Assembly (NCBI RefSeq): GCF_000308455.1
Contig: NZ_BAFP01000064.1
Coordinates: 62,001 to 126,000 of the forward strand
Direction of reading: 5' to 3'
Source: Nocardia abscessus NBRC 100374
Lineage (GTDB): Bacteria; Actinomycetota; Actinomycetes; Mycobacteriales; Mycobacteriaceae
DNA: 64,000 nt
Position 1 is the stretch's first letter, and each line of letters opens with the position of its first letter. The notes under the pieces were generated by a model. It did not search any database and had not been told where the DNA came from. It worked only from the letters and a program-made list of their open reading frames with translations. The position numbers and the translations under genes were made by a program. Shown piece by piece: positions 1-7,288 of this stretch.

Positions 1-487
1 CGGCCAATCCGGGATCGCGCCCGCCGACGCGGGCGAGCAGCGCGCTGGAACCGGTCTGCACCACGGTGCCGTGCTGGTCGATGAGCACGCTTTTGATCGC
101 GAGCACGTCGTAGTCGCCGAAGTGCCGGAACGATTCGAAATAGATGTCACAGGTGACGCGGTCGCCGGCCACCAACGGCCTGCCGAAGTCGAAAACCTGG
201 TCCGCGTGCAGAATTCGGGTCGGATCGTAGCCGGTGATCAGCGTGTCCAGAATTTCGCGGTGCACCCGGGTGAGGATGATCGAGCTGAACGTGGCGGGCG
301 CGACGAGCCCGGGAAAACCGAGTTCGGCGGCAGCGGACTCGCTTCGATGCGCCGGATGGGCATCTTGGACGGCGCGGGCGAATTCGCGGATCTTTTCTCG
401 TTCCACCTCGTATCGAAAAGTGGAACGGTAACGGTGGTCGACCAGCGACCTCGCCTGATCGGCCGGATTCAGCGCGGTCTCGTTCAT
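1..487 (-). CDS. HadA-like (3R)-hydroxyacyl dehydratase, N-terminal part
   Basis: The gene runs off the left edge; its first 162 codons are visible. The translation begins MNETALNPADQARSLVDHRY and continues with the FAS1-like (MaoC-type hot-dog) N-terminal domain of HadA/HadC proteins, including a PGLVAPATFSSII segment at about residues 60-72. The family dehydrates 3-hydroxyacyl thioesters in the FAS-II mycolate elongation cycle. Nocardia relatives often carry a HadA-HadB fusion, so the missing part may hold a second hot-dog domain; this cannot be seen here. An AGGAG-type site lies about 5 nt before the ATG. The next gene follows on the same strand after a short gap upstream. Confidence 0.75.
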   Translation of the reverse strand, partial: MNETALNPADQARSLVDHRYRSTFRYEVEREKIREFARAVQDAHPAHRSESAAAELGFPGLVAPATFSSIILTRVHREILDTLITGYDPTRILHADQVFDFGRPLVAGDRVTCDIYFESFRHFGDYDVLAIKSVLIDQHGTVVQTGSSALLARVGGRDPGLA

Positions 488-530
488 GATTGCTCCTGTA
501 TTGCGAAACGGTGGATGATGGCGGCTCTCG

Positions 531-1142
531 TCAGGCGAGCGGGCCGAACCGCCAGATCTGCGCGGGCACCTGCTCGGGCGTCACGGCGCCGACGACGTCC
601 ACCCCGGCGTCGTGAAAGGTGCCCACCGCGCGGTCGATGTGGTCGGCCGAGGTGATCACCACGGCGTCGCGTGCGCCGATCGCGCGCATGATCGTGGCCG
701 AGCGCGCGGCATTCTGGGCGGTCGTGTCGGCCTCCGGTTCGAGATGGATCCGGGCGGCGGGCATGCCGCGGCCGATCAGCCAGTCGGCCATGGCCCGCGC
801 CTCGGTGACGCCGTTGCGGGCGTTGCCGCCGGTCACGATGATCGGCGAGAGGGGCGCCAGCAGGGCTTGCAGGTATCCGGCGTGCAGACGGTCGATCAGT
901 TCCGGGCGCATGCCGCCGTCGGGCAGCAGGCCGTAACCGAGTACGACGATGGCGGTCACGGGGCCGTGCACCGTCGGTGGCGGCGATGGCGCCGGGACGA
1001 GCGCGGGAAGGACGGCGGTCGCGGGGCCTGCGCCGGCGGAGCCCGGGCCTTCCGCCGACGCGTGTGGGAGGTGGGTCAGCGCGGCGGCGACCGCGAGCGT
1101 GCCCAGCAAGGTGCGGGCGAGGGGAACCAGGGTGGCGGACAC
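531..1142 (-). CDS. YdcF/SanA-like DUF218 secreted protein
   Basis: A 203-residue protein with an N-terminal hydrophobic segment (about residues 8-28, ending HASA) that looks like a signal peptide, then a Pro/Ala-rich stretch. The core has the DUF218 pattern: a first strand IVVLGYGLLPDG (about 65-76), a second strand IIVTGGNARNG (about 100-110) and a conserved EADTTAQNA segment (about 134-142). DUF218 proteins (ElyC, SanA, YdcF) act at the cell envelope, but their reaction is mostly unknown. The GTG start is chosen because a GGAG site precedes it by 6 nt. It lies upstream of the HadA-like gene on the same strand and may be co-transcribed. Confidence 0.75.
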   Translation of the reverse strand: MSATLVPLARTLLGTLAVAAALTHLPHASAEGPGSAGAGPATAVLPALVPAPSPPPTVHGPVTAIVVLGYGLLPDGGMRPELIDRLHAGYLQALLAPLSPIIVTGGNARNGVTEARAMADWLIGRGMPAARIHLEPEADTTAQNAARSATIMRAIGARDAVVITSADHIDRAVGTFHDAGVDVVGAVTPEQVPAQIWRFGPLA

Positions 1143-1331
1143 GAGATCTCCAAGCGGTTAGCCACCGGATGGCCACCGATGGCTGGGGTGAAGCGTCCCT
1201 CCATGATGCGGCCGCAGGCCGTTGCGAAACCGTAACTGCTTGGTGATCTGGATAATTCACCGTTTCCGTGCCGTCGACTTGTGCTGTCGAACCTTTGCGC
1301 CGAATTGTGTGAATTGTCTTTTCCGCACCCT

Positions 1332-1435
1332 TTGTGTCGTATCCCTAGCCGCGACAAACGCATTCGTGAGGTCTCCAGATCCAGCCGTTCCGCGTAGGCG
1401 GCCTGGTTTTCCGGTTCTAGCGTTGGCGCAGCTTC
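1332..1435 (+). promoter_or_regulatory. Shared upstream element, copy 1 (before lipase)
   Basis: Three conserved blocks recur in the same order and nearly the same spacing upstream of the esterase at 22139: TTGTGT (1332-1337), ATTCGTGAGGT followed by TCCAGA (about 1362-1379), and TAGCGTTGGCG with AGCTT (1418-1434). The distances TTGTGT to TTCGTGAG (31 nt in both), TTCGTGAG to TAGCG (55 versus 56) and TAGCG to the start codon (83 versus 81) are preserved. This suggests a common promoter plus 5' leader, or a regulator site, for two secreted hydrolases. Confidence 0.6.
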
Positions 1436-1500
1436 GGTGCCGTCTACCAGCGAGAACGGCGCCGTTGGTCGAACACTGTGGTTCTGCAGGAAGGCAACTG

Positions 1501-2700
1501 ATGAAACGAAGTACCTACGGGCGCTCGTCCCTGGCGGCGGTGCTGCTGAGCGTGTCGGTGCTCGCCGTCGGCGCGACCGGCGCGAACGCGGCGCCGGAGG
1601 CGCAGCCGAGCGAGCAGCAGTTGGCCGATTACATCGCGGCGGGCCGCAAGGTGGCACCCGTGGCGGATTCGGGCAGTGCGGGCACCGGCTCGGCGTGCAC
1701 CTCGGGCAGCGGCGCGGGGTCGGGCAACGGTTCCGGTGACTGCTACGGCGGGTCGGGCAGCAGCTCGGGCTCGGCCGGCGGCTACGCCAGCGACACCGTG
1801 GGATACGGCCCGCCGATGACCTCGTGGCTGGCCGCGTTCGGTTACGGGTTGACCCATCCCGACGTCGCGCCGCCCGGCACCAACGACTGGAACTGCAAGC
1901 CGACCGCCGAGCATCCGCGCCCGGTGGTTCTGGTGCACGGCACCTGGATGAACGCCTACAACGGCTTCGCCTACATGGGCCAGCCGATCAAAGACGCCGG
2001 CTTTTGCACCTACACCTTCAACTACGGCCGGTCGAACCTGCTCGAAGGCGGCGGACTCGGCTCGGTACTGCCCGGCGTGATGGGCACCGGTTACATTCAG
2101 GACTCGGCCGAGCAGCTGGCGACTTTCATCGATCGGGTGCTGGCCGCGACGGGGGCGCCGGAGGTGGACATCGTCGCGCATTCACAGGGCGGGTCGATGT
2201 CGAACTGGTACACCAAGTTCGAGGGCGGCGCGGCCAAGGTGAAGAACCTGGTCACCTACGGCGCGACGCATCACGGCACCAGCCTGATCGGCATCGGTGC
2301 GCTGGGCAGGGCGATCAACAACTTCGGTATCGACATCCTCGGTTTCATCGAAATCTTCGTCGGGCACGCCGGTATCCAGCAGACCATCGGCTCGGACTTC
2401 GTCAACAAGCTCAACGAGAACGGCGACACCGTTTCCGGCGTCGACTACACCGTCGTCGGCACCCGCTACGACGAGATCACCAATCCTTACGATCTGACCT
2501 TCCTGAAGCCCGCGCCCGGCGTGACGGTGCAGAACATCACCCTGCAGGACGGATGCGAGCAGGACGTGTCCGACCACCTCACGATGATGTACTCGCCACG
2601 GGCGCTGTCCATCGCGTTGCGTGCGCTCGACCCCGCCGGTCATCCGAATCTGGAATGCACCTTCAACCCGTGGTTGCTCGGCGGCGGAGGCTCGCTGTGA
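1501..2700 (+). CDS. Secreted lipase/esterase (alpha/beta hydrolase, class 2 lipase type)
   Basis: A 399-residue secreted hydrolase. A signal peptide (about residues 1-30, cleavage near GANA) is followed by a Ser/Gly-rich linker (about 48-82) and an alpha/beta-hydrolase domain. Visible elements are the oxyanion strand VVLVHGTW (about 141-148), the nucleophile elbow AHSQGG with Ser near 228, and a likely catalytic His in SDHLTMMY near 359. Several Cys could form disulfides outside the membrane. It resembles actinobacterial LipC/EstA-type triacylglycerol lipases. The ATG at 1501 follows an AGGAAGG site and starts a proper signal peptide; the reading frame extends upstream but is not protein-like there. 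The leader shares an unusual conserved element with the esterase gene near 22.1 kb. Confidence 0.85.
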   Translation: MKRSTYGRSSLAAVLLSVSVLAVGATGANAAPEAQPSEQQLADYIAAGRKVAPVADSGSAGTGSACTSGSGAGSGNGSGDCYGGSGSSSGSAGGYASDTVGYGPPMTSWLAAFGYGLTHPDVAPPGTNDWNCKPTAEHPRPVVLVHGTWMNAYNGFAYMGQPIKDAGFCTYTFNYGRSNLLEGGGLGSVLPGVMGTGYIQDSAEQLATFIDRVLAATGAPEVDIVAHSQGGSMSNWYTKFEGGAAKVKNLVTYGATHHGTSLIGIGALGRAINNFGIDILGFIEIFVGHAGIQQTIGSDFVNKLNENGDTVSGVDYTVVGTRYDEITNPYDLTFLKPAPGVTVQNITLQDGCEQDVSDHLTMMYSPRALSIALRALDPAGHPNLECTFNPWLLGGGGSL

Positions 2701-2715
2701 TCTCCGGATAGACCT

Positions 2716-2772
2716 GCTTCCGTCGAGCGGCGTGGCATGTGCCCTTACTTCGCACGCTCGCTCGACGGAAGC
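2716..2772. terminator. Long hairpin downstream of the lipase gene
   Basis: Perfect 14-bp inverted repeat: GCTTCCGTCGAGCG (2716-2729) pairs with CGCTCGACGGAAGC (2759-2772) across a 29-nt loop. It starts 16 nt after the lipase stop. There is no T-run, as is usual in this GC range. A terminator is the simplest reading. Confidence 0.5.
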
Positions 2773-2859
2773 ACCGCCCGCCACGCGTTCCTGCCCGCCG
2801 GACGGAATCCCTCAACCCGCCTCCGTCCCGGCGCGCACGTCCCCGGCGCGTGGCGGTGT

Positions 2860-2898
2860 GCCCACCGAGCGGACCCTCGCACCCGCCGCTCGGTGGGC
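2860..2898. terminator. Second hairpin between convergent genes
   Basis: Perfect 13-bp inverted repeat GCCCACCGAGCGG (2860-2872) / CCGCTCGGTGGGC (2886-2898) with a 13-nt loop. It lies 30 nt before the stop side of the converging SnoaL-like gene, so it may end that transcript, the lipase transcript, or both. Confidence 0.5.
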
Positions 2899-2927
2899 CT
2901 CGGCGTATTCGGGGGTGTGTGGCTCCA

Positions 2928-3317
2928 CTACGTAGAAGCTTCGGACTCGATGCGTGCGAACTGCTCGCCCATACGGGTGGCCAGCGCTTGCGCGGCCGAC
3001 AGCGGGCGCACCATCACCATGAAGTCGTCGATCTTGCCGTGCTCGTCGAAGTGCAGGAAATCGCATCCCGTCAGCTGCTTGCCGTCGACGGTGGCCTCGA
3101 AGACGAGAGCGTGATCGCGACCGCGCGCATCCGCGATCTCACGCACGTACCGGAAGTCTTCGAACACCCGGATCACCGCGCGCAGGATGGCCGCGGTGAT
3201 CGCCTTGCCCGGGTACGGCTTGAACGCCACCGGGCTGGTGAACACCACATCGTCGGCGAGCAGCGCCTCGATGGCCGCTTCGTCACGTGCTTCGACCGCT
3301 TCACGAAAGGGATGCAT
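2928..3317 (-). CDS. SnoaL-like / NTF2-fold protein
   Basis: A 129-residue single-domain protein of the SnoaL-like NTF2 fold: N-terminal helix MHPFREAVEARDEAA, then LLADDVVFTSP, a central helix and a C-terminal sheet with FLHFDEHGKIDDFMVM. Such proteins are small cyclases, isomerases or ligand-binding proteins, and the substrate cannot be read from sequence. The ATG at 3317 is preferred because AAAGGTG lies 6 nt upstream; an earlier ATG (3332) and TTG (3338) lie inside a palindrome. The gene is divergent from the PadR regulator at 3441, so it is probably the PadR target. Confidence 0.7.
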   Translation of the reverse strand: MHPFREAVEARDEAAIEALLADDVVFTSPVAFKPYPGKAITAAILRAVIRVFEDFRYVREIADARGRDHALVFEATVDGKQLTGCDFLHFDEHGKIDDFMVMVRPLSAAQALATRMGEQFARIESEAST

Positions 3318-3329
3318 GTCCGCACCTTT

Positions 3330-3345
3330 CATAGTCAATTCTATG
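3330..3345. promoter_or_regulatory. Candidate PadR operator in divergent promoter
   Basis: CATAG-TCAATT-CTATG is an inverted repeat just upstream of the SnoaL-like start. A related ATAGTCA half-site lies at 3412-3418, just before the PadR gene. The 120-bp gap is AT-rich for this genome. Binding by the neighbouring PadR protein is inferred from position only. Confidence 0.4.
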
Positions 3346-3440
3346 AGTATGTTTGTGGAACATTAGCGACGTGAACGCTACTCGTCTAGAGCAGAGTAAA
3401 CAAGGAATTGTATAGTCATCTCCTGTGTTAACCTGGGGCG

Positions 3441-4076
3441 ATGGCGCTACGCAACGCGGTGCTCGCCGCGCTCCTGGAGGGCGAGGCGTCCGGATACGAC
3501 CTGGCCAAAAGCTTCGACGCCTCGGTCGCGAACTTCTGGATGGCCACGCCGCAGCAGCTGTACAAGGAGCTCGACCGGATGGCGACCGACGGACTCATCG
3601 AGACCCGTGTCGTCCAGCAGGAACGCCGCCCCAACAAGCGTCTGCACGCCATCACCGCCGCAGGCCGGGATGCGCTGCACGAATTCATCGCCGAGCCCGC
3701 CAAGCCCACCGCCATTCGTGACGAGATGATGGTCAAGGTGCAGGGCATGGACGGCGAGGACGCGTCCACCGTCCGCGCCGCCGTCGCGGAGCGAATGGAA
3801 TGGTCCAAGACGAAACTGGCGCGCTACGAACGCCTGCGGTCGCGGTTGCTGGACGGGCGCAGTGAACAGGCGTACCTGGCCGAGGTCGAACGGATCGGCC
3901 CGTATCTCACCCTGCTGCGCGGAATCTCGTTCGAGCAGGAGAACATTCGCTGGAGCGCGTTCGCCCTCTCCGTCATCGACCGGCGCATCGCGGCGCAGGC
4001 CGAGCAGCGCCACCCCGAGACCGACTCGCGCTCGCCTCGAGCGTCCGCCGATTCGGACCCGATCACCTCTGCCTGA
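3441..4076 (+). CDS. PadR family transcriptional regulator
   Basis: A 211-residue regulator. The N-terminal winged helix (about residues 3-75) has the PadR hallmarks ALLEGEASGYDLAKSF and QQLYKELDRMATDGLI; the C-terminal helical dimerisation part (about 85-185) matches the VirR/PadR C-terminal domain, with LLRGISFEQENIRW near the end. PadR proteins usually repress a neighbouring detoxification or transport gene and respond to small molecules. It is divergent from the SnoaL-like gene, with a palindrome between the two starts. The last 25 residues are Ser/Asp-rich and not conserved-looking. Confidence 0.85.
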   Translation: MALRNAVLAALLEGEASGYDLAKSFDASVANFWMATPQQLYKELDRMATDGLIETRVVQQERRPNKRLHAITAAGRDALHEFIAEPAKPTAIRDEMMVKVQGMDGEDASTVRAAVAERMEWSKTKLARYERLRSRLLDGRSEQAYLAEVERIGPYLTLLRGISFEQENIRWSAFALSVIDRRIAAQAEQRHPETDSRSPRASADSDPITSA

Positions 4077-4398
4077 ATCGCCACGAACAGCCGCAGCTCG
4101 CCATCCTGCTCGTACACCCCGACTGGTTCCAGGGTGATCCGTGGCCTCGATGCGAGCCATATCGGAGCGGGCATCGGTGGACTCGCTCGCGGCATGCTCA
4201 CCGGCTGGGTCACCGGGCAGTCGAACTCGTCGACCATCTCTCGATCGCTTGCTGGACCGAAAGCGAACGGCCAAGCGCGGCAATTCAGTTCGAATCGGGA
4301 CTGAGGAGGGGAGTGGCCGCGTAGGTGGGAAGCGATCAGGTGACTGTTCGAGGCCGCGATCCGGTGACTGCGGCTATGCGTATACGTATACTGCAATC
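4077..4398. other. Intergenic stretch without a convincing gene
   Basis: No ORF here shows a recognisable domain. A minus-strand frame reading through to about 4237 contains a protein-like run (TLEPVGVYEQDGELRLFVAI) that overlaps the PadR 3' end and could be a gene remnant. The last 25 bases hold a small palindrome (TATACGTATA, 4381-4390) just before the next start codon, a possible promoter or operator. Confidence 0.3.
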
Positions 4399-4695
4399 AT
4401 GTTGGACCCCCTGAGTCTTGCAGTCGGCGCCGGCCTGCTCGGCGTCGGCTGGATATGTGGCCGCTTCGGGCATCGGCGGCGAGTTCGGTCGGGGGAGAAG
4501 AAACTTCCCGCGAGCTGCGGTTGCGGTCACGACTTGGCGCTGCACGACCGTGCGACAGGCAAGTGTCACGCCGAGGTCTCCCGTAAAGGCACCCACGGCC
4601 TACGAGAGTGGGTCGGCTGCAACTGCCGTCGTTACACCGGCCCGACCCCGCTCGAGGAAGTGTTCGCCGCACCCCTTCTCCCGCCGGAATCGTGA
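4399..4695 (+). CDS. Small membrane-anchored Cys-rich protein
   Basis: A 98-residue protein not matched to a named family. An N-terminal hydrophobic helix (about residues 3-22) is followed by a basic stretch and a Cys/His cluster: CGCGH (about 37-41), CH (about 52-53) and GCNCRRY (about 71-77). The spacing could bind a metal, most likely zinc, on the cytoplasmic side because the RHRRRVR stretch follows the helix. The ATG at 4399 starts the membrane helix directly; the frame is open upstream but not protein-like. Confidence 0.55.
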   Translation: MLDPLSLAVGAGLLGVGWICGRFGHRRRVRSGEKKLPASCGCGHDLALHDRATGKCHAEVSRKGTHGLREWVGCNCRRYTGPTPLEEVFAAPLLPPES

Positions 4696-4857
4696 ACGGA
4701 CGGAAGATCGATGCCAGGCGGTCGTCGGCTCGCGTCCGGCAGGTGGCGCCCAACAACGGTATGGGCGGCCTGCTGCGGCGAGTGCATCGAGGTGGCTCGC
4801 CACACTGATCAGGAATCGAGAAGCGCCGCGTACCGAGCAGCGCATAGCGTTACTGCC

Positions 4858-5490
4858 ATGAACATCACCACTGACCAGCCCACTATCGAGTCCGTCATGC
4901 TCGAGGTGGCCGATCCCTCTGCCGCCGAGGCCTTCTACGCCGCCGCGTTCGGTCTCGGCGACAAAGTGCGCGTGCGCGCCTCCGAGGCGCCGACGAGCGG
5001 GTTCCGCGGCTTCATCCTCTCGCTCGTGGTGTCTCAGCCGAGCACCGTCGACAGCCTCATCGGCACCGCCGTCGACGCAGGCGCGACGACGCTCAAGCCG
5101 GCCAAGAAGAGCTTCTGGGGCTACGGCGGCGTGGTGCAGGCTCCGGACGGCGCGATCTGGAAGATCGCGACGTCGGCGAAGAAGGACACCGGCCCGGCCA
5201 CCCGGGAGATCGATGATTTCGTGGTGCTCCTCGGCGTCGACAACGTCAAGGCGACCAAGCAGTTCTATCTCGACCGTGGCCTGAGCGTGGCGAAGAGCTT
5301 CGGCAGCAAGTACGTCGAGTTCGACGCCCCGTCGTCGGCGGTCAAGCTGGCGCTCTACGGCCGCCGGGCCGCCGCCAAGGACGCCGGTGTCGCCCCGGAA
5401 GGCAGCGGGTCGCATCGGATCGTCATCGGCGGGGATATCGGGTCCTTCGCCGACCCGGACGGGTTCGCATGGGAGGCCGCCTCCGCCTGA
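4858..5490 (+). CDS. VOC (glyoxalase-like) family protein
   Basis: A 210-residue protein with two vicinal-oxygen-chelate modules: the first begins IESVMLEVADPSAAEAFYAAAFGL (quoted in part; about residues 10-33) and the second begins IDDFVVLLGVDNVKATKQFY (about 118-137). Family members bind a metal and act as dioxygenases, glyoxalases or resistance proteins; the usual His/Glu ligands are not obvious, so a binding or resistance role is also possible. The ATG at 4858 opens the first strand; the upstream extension of the frame is not conserved-looking. Confidence 0.75.
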   Translation: MNITTDQPTIESVMLEVADPSAAEAFYAAAFGLGDKVRVRASEAPTSGFRGFILSLVVSQPSTVDSLIGTAVDAGATTLKPAKKSFWGYGGVVQAPDGAIWKIATSAKKDTGPATREIDDFVVLLGVDNVKATKQFYLDRGLSVAKSFGSKYVEFDAPSSAVKLALYGRRAAAKDAGVAPEGSGSHRIVIGGDIGSFADPDGFAWEAASA

Positions 5491-5688
5491 GTCGGCATGA
5501 GGAGCTGTCTGGTTGTCCAGCTGTCGCAGGTGTAAGCGTGTTGCGAGGCAGCGGTTTCGTTCCGAGGGAGCGGCGTGGGTCAGTGGCGGGGTCGCGGGCC
5601 GAGCGGAGTTGGGTAGGCGGGCAGCGGGTCGCTCGGTCTGGCCCTACACTCGACGCACACGCACGCTTTCGACGGAGGTGATCGGCGG

Positions 5689-6312
5689 TTGAACCCCATG
5701 GATCCGCGCGACCAGCACACCGCACGTTATGAATCCGGTTACCAGCCGGGGAATTACCGTGATCCCGGGTACGGCCAAGATCACGGGTACCGCCAAGATC
5801 ACGGATACGGCCAAGGTTCCGGGTACGGTCAAGAACCCGGCGCGTATCAGCAGTCCGAATATCCGGACCGGCAGTCTCGGCCGCAGCAGGGGCCGGACGT
5901 CAACATCGGCATGTTCGCAGGCGGTGTGATCGCGACGGCGGTGGTCACCGCGCTGGCGGCCTGGCTGTGCGCCTGGATCATCGAGATCATCGCCCACCGG
6001 GTGACCGAGAGTGGCAGCTTCGGGGTGTGGAACCCGATGGCCCAGGACGCGTATTGGTTCGCGGTCGTGGCCTTCATCTGCGCGCTGCTGGCCGGAGTGC
6101 TCTGGTACCTGCTGCGCCTCGGCACCCCCTCGCCGGAGCTGTTCTTCAGTTGGATCGTGGGAATCCTCACCGCCGCGGCGGTGATCATCCCACTGGCACT
6201 GTCCAGCGACCTCTGGGTGGGTCTCTCCACCGGGATCGAACACTTGGTGATCGGTCTCCCGATCTTCAGCTTGGTGCGCATGGTGGGCGCCAAGAGCATC
6301 GTGCACCAGTGA
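5689..6312 (+). CDS. DUF6069-type membrane protein with Tyr/Gly/Gln repeats
   Basis: A 207-residue protein. The N-terminal 65 residues are hydrophilic and carry hexapeptide repeats of the type DxGYGQ (about residues 25-48), followed by four membrane helices (about 74-98, 122-142, 150-170, 183-200) matching the DUF6069 layout. Function is unknown. The start is TTG, because GGAGGTG lies 8 nt before it; the ATG three codons later is too far from that site. Repeats of this kind are common in cytoplasmic tails of actinobacterial membrane proteins and may be disordered. Confidence 0.65.
   Translation: MNPMDPRDQHTARYESGYQPGNYRDPGYGQDHGYRQDHGYGQGSGYGQEPGAYQQSEYPDRQSRPQQGPDVNIGMFAGGVIATAVVTALAAWLCAWIIEIIAHRVTESGSFGVWNPMAQDAYWFAVVAFICALLAGVLWYLLRLGTPSPELFFSWIVGILTAAAVIIPLALSSDLWVGLSTGIEHLVIGLPIFSLVRMVGAKSIVHQ
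5761..5832 (+). repeat. Four 18-nt tandem units inside the DUF6069 gene
   Basis: Four consecutive 18-nt units code for DPGYGQ, DHGYRQ, DHGYGQ and GSGYGQ. Units differ by a few bases each, so the repeat is degenerate but in frame. Repeat-number variation between strains is plausible. Confidence 0.8.
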
Positions 6313-6877
6313 AGAACGACCGAGCGGCGGCCGGAACTGGGCAGCGTGCACGACCACGAATCGGCTGAGATCAGGTAACCCCCGGCACTCGCGCGTGAGC
6401 CGGCCTGCGGCGGGTACAAGGGGTTGATCATCTCGCTTCCCAGCGGACCGCTGCACGCCATGATGATCTGCCGATCAGTCGGCCTGCCGTAGGCGACGCT
6501 TGCGTCCGCTGCTGCCCACCACGCACTCGGTAGTACCGATTCCCGCAGTTCGATAGTGCGCCCGCGATCGGCAGGTAGCTCAGGTCGCTGCGGACGACGG
6601 GCACGCGCCGCTTCGTGAGCAGGCCGCCGACCGAGCCGCAGGGACTTCTCCTCCGGTGACCCGTGCACTGGGTGTTCGGCGAATGGTCGGCGATGAACTG
6701 CTGGGATGCCGCACAGGCGGGACCGTACGCTGTCGTGCGGGTGCACCCTTGCGGCTTCTGTGATCGGCGTCACTCCAAAAACTGCGCGAATTTCCGGCGA
6801 CGGTGTCGAGAACAGCGCCCCGGCTCCGTCCCTGGTGCACGAGCGGCCCAACCGGCCGTACAACCGAGAAGGAGCTC
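6313..6877. other. Intergenic stretch, no recognised gene
   Basis: About 565 bases. All frames open here are short or have amino-acid composition typical of shadow frames. No transposase, RNA gene or clear promoter was recognised. It could hold decayed coding sequence. The promoter of the YCII operon must lie near its right end, where GAAGGAG precedes the YCII start. Confidence 0.4.
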
Positions 6878-7288
6878 ATGGTGAAGTATCTGCTGCTCAA
6901 GCACTATCGCGGTGGCCCGGCCCCGACAATGGACCAGCCGCCGATGGATCAATGGACTCCTGACGAGGTCGACGCCCACATCCAGTACATGAACGATTTC
7001 GCCGCCCGCCTGCAAGAGACCGGCGAGTTCGTGGACGCGCGGGCCCTGGCTCCAGAGGGCACCTTCGTACGATCCGACGGTGCGGGACGCCCACCGGTGA
7101 CCGATGGCCCGTTCGCCGAGACAAAGGACCTCATCGCGGGCTGGATGATCATCGACGTGGACTCCTGGGATCGAGCGGTCGAGCTGGCCGGGGAGCTGTC
7201 CGCGGCTCCCGGAGCCGGTGGCGAGCCGATTCACGAATGGCTGGAGGTGCGGCCGTTCCTCACCGAGTCGCCCGCGGTGACGGATTGA
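6878..7288 (+). CDS. YCII-related (DGPF) protein
   Basis: A 136-residue protein beginning MVKYLLLKHYRGG, with the family signature DGPFAETKDLI (about residues 75-85) and a C-terminal WLEVRPF strand. DGPF/YCII proteins have a ferredoxin-like fold and are genetically coupled to ECF42 sigma factors; their biochemical role is unsettled. The ATG at 6878 and the GTG at 6881 both fit the GAAGGAG site. Its stop codon overlaps the TTG start of the sigma factor, so the two are translationally coupled. Confidence 0.8.
   Translation: MVKYLLLKHYRGGPAPTMDQPPMDQWTPDEVDAHIQYMNDFAARLQETGEFVDARALAPEGTFVRSDGAGRPPVTDGPFAETKDLIAGWMIIDVDSWDRAVELAGELSAAPGAGGEPIHEWLEVRPFLTESPAVTD

Noticed and set aside
484..1260. 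Long overlapping frames on both strands opposite real genes (for example 484-1260, 7231-9351, 9465-11444)
   Set aside because: Arg/Gly/His-rich composition typical of antisense frames in high-GC DNA, with no domains.
4090..4240. Protein-like minus-strand run (TLEPVGVYEQDGELRLFVAI) overlapping the PadR 3' end
   Set aside because: No complete gene, no domain, and overlap with a well-supported gene; perhaps a remnant, but not enough to call.
6465..6877. Possible decayed IS3-type transposase
   Set aside because: Read in all frames; no DDE-type or helix-turn-helix motif could be supported.
7237..7285. ATG at 7237 as start of the ECF42 gene
   Set aside because: It would add residues not found in the family and overlap the YCII gene by 52 nt; the TTG at 7285 matches the family start and gives the usual 4-nt overlap.
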